DNA of 64,000 nucleotides, taken from Megachile rotundata (Eukaryota; Arthropoda; Insecta; Hymenoptera; Megachilidae). The position numbers were made by a program, and so were the translations under genes. Within the stretch, counting starts at the first letter, position 1. Every line of letters starts with the position of its first letter. This document shows positions 12,314-22,618 of the stretch, piece by piece. Under the pieces are notes generated by a model. The model saw nothing but the letters and a program-made list of their open reading frames with translations. It had not been told where the DNA came from and made no database searches. The stretch lies in the NCBI RefSeq assembly GCF_050947335.1, contig NC_134989.1, forward strand, positions 6,689,501 to 6,753,500. Reading direction: 5' to 3'.

Positions 12314-12328
12314 TCACGCATGCGCAGT
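12314..12328. promoter_or_regulatory. NRF1/EWG-like site in duplication copy 2
   Basis: TCACGCATGCGCAGT, identical to the site at 12101-12115 and offset 213 bp. Confidence 0.35.
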
Positions 12329-12429
12329 ACTGTGTCCAGCATGTCATATCCAACCAATGAGCGAATGACCTACTAGAACAGCATATGATTGGATAGTTCA
12401 ATGCACCATTATAATCATTTGTAAGTCCA

Positions 12430-12860
12430 AAATCAATAACTCCAGATCAAACAATGCCAATATCAATAACCATAATAAAACTATTATAACTCCAAAATCA
12501 AAAATTCCAATACAGTAACCCTATTACGAATAACCTCAATACCACAAACTTGAATAATACTATTATAACTCCACTGCTAGTAATCTCATTACCAGTGATC
12601 TCATTACTAGTAACTCCATTAACGATAACCTTAATGCCAATAACCCTAATATCCATAACTACAATAACACTGATAACTCCAGTAACCAGAACTGCAATAA
12701 CACCATTATAACCCCAGTACCAACAATTCCAGTACTAACAGTTCCAATAGCAACAACTACAACACCAATAACCCCGAAACACCAATAACGCCAGTAGCAA
12801 TAATCCTAATACCAATAACCTCAATGCCAATAACACCAATAATACAATTATAAACACAAA
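12430..12860. repeat. 15-bp degenerate satellite (AATAACCYYAATACC type)
   Basis: Units such as AGTAATCTCATTACC, AGTGATCTCATTACT, AGTAACTCCATTAAC and GATAACCTTAATGCC follow with a 15-bp beat for about 430 bp. The plus strand has almost no G. It lies directly after the 211-bp duplication. Confidence 0.8.
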
Positions 12861-13300
12861 TCATGATGCACGACCTAACACATTCTTCTCGTTAAAACAA
12901 GAGATTCCTTAAGTAGTCAGTAGATTTTCGAAAGCACCTTTAACATATTCCATCATCCGCCAGTCAATCGATTTTTGTCGTAAAGATTTTTGAAGCAATC
13001 GTCCAATAAACTCGGTGCACGTTCGCTGAACCCACCATTACTCAAGATTAGTCTGCCGATGATCTTCCGCCGATAGTCGAACGACCTCGACTGCGGATAC
13101 GTCCCGGTGATTTGCAAGCGATCGCCAGCGTCCATCAGAGAGGATGAAGATCGGCGTGATAAACGACGGCAGCGTGTGTCGCGCGACAAAAAACGAAACA
13201 CGCCGTAGCCGCGCGTCGGTAATGTATCGTTGGCGTTTCACATCGCACTGACACCGTAATGTAATACGAATAGCAGAAAGCTTATATGGTGCGACTTGCT
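12861..13300. other. CpG-rich island
   Basis: Two minus-strand frames (82 and 67 codons) overlap in different phases between 12953 and 13241, and their translations are Arg/Ser-rich and unrecognised. The sequence is dense in cgcg and gcga. Confidence 0.4.
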
Positions 13301-15959
13301 AACCGAGACCAGGGGCGGATCCAGAAGCACTTCTTGCCAACAACGATAAAGTACGGGAAAACTTACTTTGGAATTTTCTTTTGCACCGTTTTACATGTAA
13401 TGATGTTTTACGTTTGCGTTAACAAAAACCGGATAGATGGATACAGAGTTGATGTAGAAGTAATTTCTGTTTTTTGTTGTTTCAGACTTTGATTATTTTC
13501 TGAATTAATATTTAGTTAATTCTGTAATTATGCGACATAGTGGAAGATGGTGGAAAATAGTATGTCTCAGGATTTTGAAGGATGTGGATATACAGTAAGC
13601 GAAATACCTCACTTGTTACAGTGAATATGTAATTATTACAAAAATTACAACTAGCTGAGTTAAATTTAATAAACTTCAAACACTACATCAAGCATGCAAA
13701 ATGACCATAATTCGTAATATAACAATAAACGTAGTAGTATACTAATACTCATATGGTTTACTTTACACAACACAGTTTTGGTATGGGTCAAAATTAACCC
13801 AATACAATTAGTGATAGTACTTGATACTCTATTATTTAAGTGTTAAAACACCACCAACAATAATTCTATTTTATAAAGTGTACAATTTATTTAAATGACA
13901 ACTTTTGAAGGATCACTTTGGCTCTTTTCAGATCCACCCTTGATCAGAACTCTTTTGAACAAATTGACAGAATATAACCGAAGAAATGTTACATAGTGTA
14001 CACATAATCTTCCTTCATGAGATCGATCGAAACCGGTAATGTAATATTCTGCTTGATGCTCGTTTTTCACACGAATCGATTGCAAACGATACCAAGACCA
14101 CATTGAAACGCTTTTTCGTGTCGTTGAAAGGTAGAAACTCTCGATTATACCCTGCCGTCATGTTTTTTCCCTTTTTTATACCTTTTTCTTTTCGAATTCG
14201 AAATGGAAGATCTTCCGTCGGAGGCAATTACTGAACCGTACGATAAAAGTGCAATGGTTTCTTCTTCGGGGGAACTCGGAGAAAATGGATGGAAAAAAAG
14301 TTAAACGGGCTTAATGATTACTGTTTTCTTATAATATATTTTTCCGCCGATAAAATATATAGCGTTGCTTTACATTTTAAGAGGTGCATTCCGCGAAAGA
14401 ACTGGAACTTTTTCTTGATACTTCAAAACAAACAGGGAAAAGTTGTTATTTATGAGAATGAATTTCGAGAAAAACATGAGATGAAAACGGTTAGAGAACC
14501 TGAACTATATATTACATAATGTGGTATAATTAGCTCCTTTCTTTAATGAAGCTCATATTGAATGGTACTAGGCTTTGCACGTATCAAATTAAAAGTCACG
14601 GAAATTGTTCAAATTTTATTTTTAAGTTCACATATTGTTGCAGATATAATAAAAGTTAAGTTCCTGGTCAAAATCCCTGTTGATTTCTGTTGAGACAAAA
14701 ATGTCTATCTTAATTTATCATTCGTTTGTTTTTGTATTTTATAGGGATGTAGTAATGTATCTTATTTTATAGCAGATTTAGTATATTTCATGTTCTATTT
14801 AATAGTATATTCAGTACAAATATTCCACATTATTGTGACTACCGTTTCTCCGTGCACACCAAAAAACATAAAATAATGTTGCAGACGCGTATTTTACATA
14901 TTAGGTTGCTAATGCATCAAGGCAAGAAATACGATCCATTAGTATCGACGTAAATCGATTAATAGCCAAGGATCGGTCGTCGATAGCGAGTTTTCACGGA
15001 ATCTCGCAACTATTTATAACCGGTTTATTTAAGAAGCAGAAGAAGCTATCCGTTGACATTCAATACCTTAATAAAGTAACGAATAAAAAGAGACCAAAAG
15101 GAGTAGCAGTTGGAATAGTAGGTGCCAGCTTCAACGGCAGAAAGATTATCTGCTGGCGTTGAAGAAACCACAAGCCGATAGCAGATGTACGATCGCTCCA
15201 TCCTCAAAAGGTTCTCGCTTTTGTGAGGGAGGTAGCAAAGTAACGCGTACGGATACACATGAAGATCATCGAACAGACGCTAAAAACATTTTATACTTGC
15301 TGTACGATGTCGACGAAGAATTTGCTGCAACATAGTGGGGTTGTTACACGTGACTTGATGCAGTAATCAGCGGATATCCCTATAAGGACATAAGATAGAA
15401 TGTGCAACGACAAAAAGCGTATTTTATCAATTAAGGGAAACTTTAAGTGACATAATAGAGGACGTGCAATTAACTGTTTAAAGTTCAATTAACACTTTGG
15501 TGTCACCTATTCGTCATTGTGACTCTTTAACTAGGTACTAAGTGATTTTGCACCTCTTTCACTTCTTGTGTTAATTGCTATTTGAAAGTTAATTTTGTAG
15601 GGAACATTAAATGGCATTCTCAAATATAATTTCGAGATTTTTATGGTAGTAATGTTTATTAGTATGCAAATTACTAATGCAAAATGGTGGGAATTTAAAT
15701 AAATGTGCGATCATCGAAGCGATAATGTGGAATATAAAAGTGCAACAAAAATTTTGTAATTATTAAATATCTAAAATTATATGAAATTTTATGCAAGTTC
15801 ATTCTTTTATGAACATTTGCATCGAATTTTGTATTTCTTAGTGTTGGGGTTATATATTTTGAGCAAATGATTTTATGATATAAATGGTTGAATATATTTT
15901 TGAAAGAATTAATAAATTTCATATTTTGTTTCAGAAAACATGCAAATTTGTAAATTTTC
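13301..15959. other. Mixed AT-rich sequence with islands at 14020-14290 and 14900-15480
   Basis: A very strong acceptor-like gttttttgttgtttcag ends at 13485 on the plus strand, but every frame after it meets a stop within about ten codons and no donor follows. The island at 14900-15480 has overlapping minus-strand frames. No gene is supported. Confidence 0.4.
13784..13801. other. Interrupted palindrome TGGGTCAAAATTAACCCA
   Basis: The outer five bases on each side pair perfectly and the centre is AAATT. This is either a binding-site dyad or the fused ends of a decayed element. Confidence 0.5.
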
Positions 15960-16710
15960 AAATTACTATATCTCAGACTTTATCTCAGATTTGAAAGTTT
16001 GCAAATTGTCAATTCGTAGATTTTTAAAATCAAAACATTCAAAATTTTAGAAATTCAGTTTCACAATTTTGAAATTTTTAAAGTATAAACTTCAAACTTT
16101 CACATCTTCACATTTCTGTATTCCTACATTTTTGAATACCTCAATCTTTAAATTACCAAATTCCCAAATCCCTAAATTTCTAAATTGCGAAATCCACACA
16201 TCCCGAAATTCTTGAATTCTTAAAACTGCAAATCCCTAAACTTCTAAATTTCTAAGTTCGAAAATCCCTAAATACTCAAATATTTAAATGTTTCATTTAC
16301 AAAATCCCAAAATTCTCAAATTTCCAAATTATCAAGCCATAAATTAAAAAATTCCTAAATTGCAAATCTACAAATCCTAAAATTCCCAAATTCCTAAATC
16401 TCCAATTCTCTAAATTCCCAAATTCTCAGATGTCAAATTCTCTAAATTCCGTAGTTCCTAAATTCCTAAATCTCTAAATTCCCAAGTTTCCACGTCAAAT
16501 ATAACAATCCCCAAATTCACAAATTTTCAAGTTACCAAATCCACAAATCCTAAAATTCCAAAATTCTCGAATCTCCAATTTTCTAAGTTCCCAAATTCTC
16601 AGATCTCCAATTTCCTGAATTCCCAAGTTTCTAATTTCCTAAATCCCTAGATTCCCAAGTTCCTGCATCTGTAAATCCCTAAATTTCCAAATTTCTTAAC
16701 TTCACACTAC
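15960..16710. repeat. Octamer satellite AAATTCCY, plus orientation, about 750 bp
   Basis: The clearest stretch (about 16130-16690) consists of octamers such as AAATTCCT, AAATTCCC and AAATCTCT placed head to tail. Successive words start 8 bp apart, with occasional single-octamer replacements. The left edge grades into AT-rich sequence. It has no coding content, and the pyrimidines lie on the plus strand. Confidence 0.85.
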
Positions 16711-17439
16711 AGTAGATTTGGTTCCACCACACTCCCCAAAAATTGTCTACATTTGCAAAAGCCAATAACTACCATGCTACATTTAAATGCAATAAAAAAT
16801 ACTTAGAAGCTGCATCAATATTCTACCAATTTTAGAAACTGAAAATGATAATAAATAAATGCAACCATGACAGCCACATGTTGCTTCGTATTTGTACCTT
16901 TCAATAGCAAAATTAATAAAGGCAACGTAACATAAAAACGGTTGTTGCAATCATGCAGCATAGAAACACAATTTAAGTCCTTACGAATATAACGAATATA
17001 TCTTGTTTCAGTTGTACAGGCACAACCGCGTGCACCAACGAGCAATAATATTAACATACGACTGGCAAAATGCGTAACATTTTACTCATAACCGGTTTCA
17101 GAGAGCCTTGAATGCAAGACGTTTATAATTCACATTATTAGGAGAAAAACGGTCGGGCTGCTTGATGTGGAAATTAAAATACATCTGCATTTCATCTCCC
17201 CACCAGGCTCATCCGGTTATTCGATTTATAACATTGCAATTTACGAGGCGATTACGTTTTTTAACGCGAATTCGATCGAACCCGAGCAAAACCGGTTCAA
17301 TGACAACATTAATGTCTTTTCGTCGATCCGCTACGGATTTTATGGAATACTTATCCGCGGAGTGCAACCAGTTCACCGCGTACGCCATAATATCACACCC
17401 AGTGGAAGTCGACATTGGAATGCGTAATACTGCGGTTCA
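16711..17439. other. AT-rich gap then island
   Basis: The plus-strand frames at 17162-17461 and 17167-17427 and a minus-strand frame at 17209-17415 all overlap, typical of a stop-poor island and not of a gene. Confidence 0.4.
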
Positions 17440-17868
17440 TTGTATTTCCCATTCAACTTAAACACCGTGAAACGTTACCGTAAAAAATGATTATCAATTA
17501 GATCGGTTGGGATTCGTTTTCGCGCGACAGTAAATCGCAGCGTTTAATTCCACGACTCGAAAACTGGAAATCGGTTGCGATATTTTGCGTCTCGTGTAGC
17601 TTCAATGTCGAGGCATTAAGGTTGTCGACGTTCAGTATGTTGCGATTAGGTTAATGGTTGTACGAGCACGTAGTTTGATGGAAAGTATAAAGAAATTTTG
17701 GGTAGAAGTCAGAACATGCTTCATCGTTGTATGTCCCATTTAAGTTAAACACAGTGAAACGTCGCCGTAAAAAATGATTATCAATTAAATTGGTTGGGAT
17801 TCGTTTTCGTACGACAATAAATCGCAACGTTTAATTCCACGATCGCCATTGAAAACTGGAAATACGAA
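17440..17868. repeat. Duplicated 130-bp segment, offset 288 bp
   Basis: The segment starting tgtatttcccattcaactta at 17441 recurs at 17729 (tgtatgtcccatttaagtta). Both copies contain ccgtaaaaaatgattatcaa, ggttgggattcgttttcg and gtttaattccacga, and end near 17573 and 17865. Identity is high in patches. The second copy lacks the CpGs cgcgcg and cag at equivalent places. Confidence 0.85.
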
Positions 17869-19369
17869 ATTCAATACGTTACGATTAAAAATTTAATGAC
17901 ATTCAAAATGAGATTCAGACTGTTTGTGCGTATGTGAATATACAAATTTTGAAAATAGATAGAAATGTAGTATGAAGATTAATACATGGAAGATAAGATC
18001 ATAGGAGGATAAGAATATGAACATTTCGCTGCATACTTTGCGTATGTTCTACGTATTTCAGTTGAACATTACTGGCATACTTGCAGAATAATGGATTGCA
18101 GAAGAATGCAACACGAGATAACAAAATGGAGATACTTTGTGTGAATGCACTTCTGAAATGCATTCTTAAGCACTGATAGACAGATAAGTTTGCAGGTAAA
18201 AATTTGAAGAAATTAATATTTTAAATTGTAGGTTTCCAACTTTCTAAATTTTTGAATTATTACATTTCTGTTTTTTAACATTTTTGAATAAGTGAATTGT
18301 CAAATCATTATATTTGTATATCTATAAATTTTTCAATCTTTGCATTTTATGTTCATAAAATTTTTGTGTTCTTAAGTTACTATATATCCAAATGCAAACT
18401 TCTATATTTTATAGAATACTTGCGATACTTGCAAATTTCAAAGCCTGATAATAGGAAAATGTGAAAACTTGAAAATAGAAAAATGTGCAAATTCAAAAAC
18501 TTGAAAATTATCACACACGAAAATTAACATACTTTCTACAATACACAAAAAAGCAAGTTTACTCGCAACCATCACACGCATACACTGTATCAAATTCCAA
18601 GTCCCTCATGTGACAGCAAATTCCTAAATATATGAATAAAATCCGTACAAAAATGGAGTCCGCCAATCTTTCACAATCGTCTAAAAAGGAGCACATAAAT
18701 CTTCATTAAATTTTCACATTTCAACATGTTGCTACCACGATAAGAATTCATTCTAATTAGATTGCTTGGACGCAGTTAATTAGTGTTGAAAGAACATCTC
18801 AACGAATTCCCTTACCCGTATTCTTTAGAAACGTGATAAAATACAACATAGCTGCAATTTAAGTCGAATAGCAACATGACAGCAAGATCAGTGGATAACT
18901 TTTTCTTCGTATTGGCCGCTGCAAGCAATATCAGTCGGTATCTTAGACAAGGTTGCTGAAGTCTGAGTCGCTGAAGGCCAACACTTCAATAAAGACCTCA
19001 TTTCCGGTATACTTATATACAGTAGCAATCACTTCGTTAATTCAGAACGATTGTGCTTACATGTGTATGAGTGTAGCACAATTCAACCGAGTAATTGCTA
19101 TATTGGTCACAAGTATCGCAATCTACGTGTTGAATTGCGTTTTGCTAAGATACTTCGAATTGATCGATTTATGGTTGCGCTGAACTTTTTCGTATATCGC
19201 CGGCATTAGCTTTGCACTTCTCGATGAAATGTACACACTCGTTCAACGAGTATTATACTTGGACGTCCGGCACTAAATGCACGTCAAATGACGATAAGTA
19301 GCTATTACGTCAGATTCTTTGTGAAATGTGCGATAAACGTGAGTGAGTTGCAGAAAATTATAAGGATTG
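17869..19369. other. AT-rich sequence, weak octamer words 18230-18510, island 18770-19330
   Basis: The weak octamer-like words at 18230-18510 are too irregular for a firm array. The island carries a 76-codon plus frame (18953-19183), unrecognised. Confidence 0.35.
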
Positions 19370-19990
19370 GTAGAGAAAATTTGGAATTTGGGATTTTTTG
19401 AATTTCGGACGTATGTGATTTTAGAATTTTTAAGGTATTATTTAGGAACTTTTTTAGTTCTGGAATTTTGAGATTTTGAGACTTTTGGAAGTTTGAGGTT
19501 TTGGAATTGGAAGATTTTAGAGCTTGAAATTTTAAAATTTCGGGACTTTGATACTTAGAAAAGTGAGAATTTCGGATTTTGATAGTTTGGGTGTTTGGGA
19601 GTTTGGGGTTTTAGGGATTTGGGATCTAGGGACTTCGATATTTCCGGACTTTGGAACGATGGAACTTCAAAATTTGGATACTGTTCTATTTTAGAACTTT
19701 GGAATTTTAGAATTTTAGGATTACAGAATTTTGGGATTTAGGGGTTATAGGGATATAGAACTTTGAGAACTTAATATATTGAGACTTCAAGGGTTTGAGA
19801 TTTTGGGATTTCAAGAATTTGATATTTTGGGATTTTAAGAGTTGGAAATTTTCGAATTTTAGTTGTTTAAGATTTTAGAACTTCGAGGCTATGAAACTTT
19901 GGAACTTCTAGATTTTCGGATTTTGAGCCTTTGAGACTTTGGGATTTTATGATTTTGGAGTTTAGGAATTTGACATCTTAGGACTTTGAT
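19370..19990. repeat. Octamer satellite, minus orientation (GRRATTTT type), about 620 bp
   Basis: Words such as GGAATTTT, GAGATTTT, GAGACTTT and GGGATTTA follow each other with an 8-bp beat. This is the reverse complement of the AAATTCCY type found at 15960-16710. The plus strand is strongly purine/T-rich with few C. The array ends sharply near 19990, where ordinary sequence resumes. Confidence 0.85.
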
Positions 19991-20205
19991 GTTCACGCTA
20001 TAATAAGTTGCTTATCATTCACTTTACCATTATTATCAGAAAGACAAATGACACAAACGTAAACGAATTTGTAATTTGATATGTAATGTGATATGAAATT
20101 TGATATTAGGGTCACTAACATCAGTAGTCTCGTTACAGTAAATAATTACCAAAACAAAGTATAGCACAGAACGTTAAAAGACTATAAATTCCTTTGAACA
20201 GGCAT
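19991..20205. other. AT-rich spacer between satellite and TTAA element
   Basis: Nothing recognised. Confidence 0.5.
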
Positions 20206-20441
20206 TTAATCCTTTGCACTCCTTAGTTTCTTATGCCTACCAACTTTTTAATTTACAAAATAAATTCAGAAGGTTCTCAATCAAATGTTATGCAACAGTG
20301 TAGACTATGTGACAAATACATGTCTCATTTATACTAACTAGTAAATAAAAGAAAATATTCAACCAATCCAATTATCTGAATTATTTATAAGATCCAACAG
20401 AAATGTCAAGCCACACTCGACAACGGAATGCAAAGGGTTAA
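20206..20441. mobile_element. TTAA-flanked MITE-like element, copy B (236 bp)
   Basis: Intact TTAA occurs at both ends (20206-20209 and 20438-20441). Terminal inverted repeats are TTAATCCTTTGCACTCC on the left and GGAATGCAAAGGGTTAA on the right, matching at 15 of 17 positions. The interior is non-coding and AT-rich, and similar in length and in several patches (the ACTAG-centred region and the terminal 20 bp) to copy A. This supports one family of non-autonomous, probably piggyBac-like elements. The superfamily is inferred from the TTAA target and end sequence only. Confidence 0.65.
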
Positions 20442-21112
20442 ATTATAATACTTGAATTCCGCGTCTGCAATACGTTAAACATCAATAATAAATAGCACTT
20501 CTGAAGCAACAAGTATTCCAAAAGTCAATCCACACGGCCTGCGCGTCTCGCGTACCGTTTATTACACATTTGCAGAAACCTATTCAACATTTGCTGGAAC
20601 CGTGACAGCCGTGGGTCGTCTAATTTTTAATGAAAAGCAGATTTCTACAACTAAATAAACATGAATTACATACCGCGTGCATTGCGAGCGTCGCGTATCA
20701 CAGAAGTTAACGCGTGTCTCGCGTGTTCCGACACGATACGTTTCGCTCGAATAATTACGCCAGAAGGGCGGAAGCTTTAAATTATGATAAATTATGCTTC
20801 TGAATAAATTTATTGCCAGCAGGACAAACTTTTTCATCGAATTTTTTTGTCCACGGAGCTCACGTATCATTTTTACTGCATCCTAACGACTGGGAGAAAT
20901 AAGGCGAATGCATCGGTAGTTGACAGTCTACTGGTAATTGACACTTTTACTTCCTGTCGCAAAAAATGGCTTTCTACCAACAAGCGAGTATTTTTAAATG
21001 ACACGTTGGGTGAAGGATTATGATCTTTGGTGCGAAAATTTATGACTACTCTCGTTGGGGAATTACTGCGGCAGGCAGTTCTGTTTATAGATGTTGTAAG
21101 TTAAATTGTGAT
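20442..21112. other. CpG-bearing island
   Basis: It covers about 20460-21060. A 96-codon minus-strand frame at 20580-20870 starts MIRELRGQKNSMKKFVLLAI and has a hydrophobic stretch near its start, but no splice context or known relative. Confidence 0.35.
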
Positions 21113-21530
21113 ACGAATTTAGTAGTGATAGATGCAGAAAATTAAATAGTAATCGATACTAAATATTAAATAGTAATAAGTACTATACATTCAATAGTAG
21201 CAGATAATAGAAATTAAATAGTAGTGCGTATAACAAATTAAATAACAATAAATATTATAAATTTAATCATAATCGAAATGGAACAACAAATAGTAGCAGG
21301 AACTACAACTTATATACTAACAGATACTAAACGATAGTAATCACAATTAAAAATATTACAATTAAATACTAATATATGGTGCATATTAAATAATACTAAA
21401 TATTACAAATTTAAAAAAAAATAGATACTAAAAATTAAAGAATAACAGATGCTAAGAATTAAACAGCACTAGACACTATAAACTTCATAATAGTCGATAC
21501 CACAAATTAAATGGTAAGACTAGAAAATAG
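21113..21530. repeat. 24-bp degenerate satellite
   Basis: The unit approximates AAATTAAATAGTAATMGATACTAY. About sixteen copies can be aligned by the AAATTAAAT start, spaced 23-25 bp, with one or two longer units near 21320. 24 is three octamers, but the words differ from the AAATTCCY family, so a common origin is not shown. Confidence 0.8.
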
Positions 21531-22204
21531 TGTTACTTTCAGTATAGAGATATATTATTTTACCATTTTACTGAGGTAAAATAAAGTATTATCACATTTC
21601 ATCCGATGTTCCTTTTATTTATCATCGCCATATTTTACAATGATATCAGTGAAAATAAATATTTTCTCATTATTATACTACTAACTGTTTCCCATTAATT
21701 TACACAAATTATCATATAGATTCATTCCTTTTGTTCATGGATATGATGAGTTTAGAGATACACATGCTTTTAATAACTTATCTTAATAAAATCTGTAATT
21801 ATACTTCAGTATGAATAATAATTCCATAATGTTCCCATGTTAGGGAACTCGTGATCTTATATTTCAGCTAGCCCATATGTAGACACTAGCTTTTAGTTTC
21901 TTACGTAACTTTTTGCCTTCCGTCTACAAAATCTTTAAATGTTAATTTCCGATGTTCTTCAAAACTATGCAAAGTTTGAGTCAGATCGGTGCTTCAAACG
22001 TGGTGTACTTTTTTTCAAGATAACACACCTTAATATAAAATCAACATAATTTTTGTCTACATAATTTGTTCTTTATACACTTGCAAATAATATTTAACTT
22101 AACGTATAATTTTGTAGGAGCCGTGTCATACAGAAGTAACTAATTCCTACAATGTGAAAATAAGTAAAGTAAGTTAAAAGTTAGGCACGTTTATCTACTA
22201 ATTT
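21531..22204. other. AT-rich sequence, nothing recognised
   Basis: No repeat, island or splice-bounded frame is seen. Confidence 0.5.
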
Positions 22205-22390
22205 GGTAATCTGAAGATATAGAGATTTGGAGATTTAGAAATACAGGAATAAACTAATCTAAGAACGTACACATTTAAGGATTTAAAAATATATGTAGTG
22301 ATTTCGGTATTCACGAATAAAGAGATTTAGAGATTTATGAAGATACCTGGTCATGTGGAGATTTGGAAATGTGGAGATCTTGTAATGTAC
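22205..22390. repeat. 16-bp-type octamer satellite, minus orientation, short
   Basis: gatatagagatttggagatt and similar words alternate gatttgga-like and gatrtaga-like octamers. The array runs directly into the 95-bp duplication at 22430. Confidence 0.6.
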
Positions 22391-22429
22391 GAATCCGATT
22401 ATAGGATTTGACAGTATATCCTTGATTAT

Positions 22430-22618
22430 AAAGATTGTTATAGGAATTGATCCCAAAATTCAATTGCAATGAAAACACGAGTTTGGTCACATGTGTACTG
22501 CAGTATACGTCATAAGAGGATTGCAAAGATTGTTACAGGAATTGAACCAACAATTCTATTGTGATAAAAACACGAGTTTGCTCACATGTGAACTGCAGTG
22601 TACATCACAAGTGTGACA
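22430..22618. repeat. Tandem duplication, 95-bp unit, two copies
   Basis: aaagattgttataggaattg at 22430 recurs at 22525 (aaagattgttacaggaattg). Both copies continue with aaaacacgagtttg and a tcacatgtg-ctgcagt motif. The copies are very similar. Confidence 0.85.

Larger units (their letters stand above)
12021..12430. repeat. Imperfect tandem duplication, about 211 bp
   Basis: gttccatatatctgtgctg at 12021 recurs as gtttcatatatctgcgctg at 12232. Both copies continue with taagtgtac motifs, an ACGCATGCGCAGT palindrome-like site and a caccattacaattattt-like end. The copies have diverged considerably. Confidence 0.8.

Noticed and set aside
13460..13530. Very strong acceptor (polypyrimidine then CAG at 13485)
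   Set aside because: Every frame after it stops within about ten codons and no donor follows.
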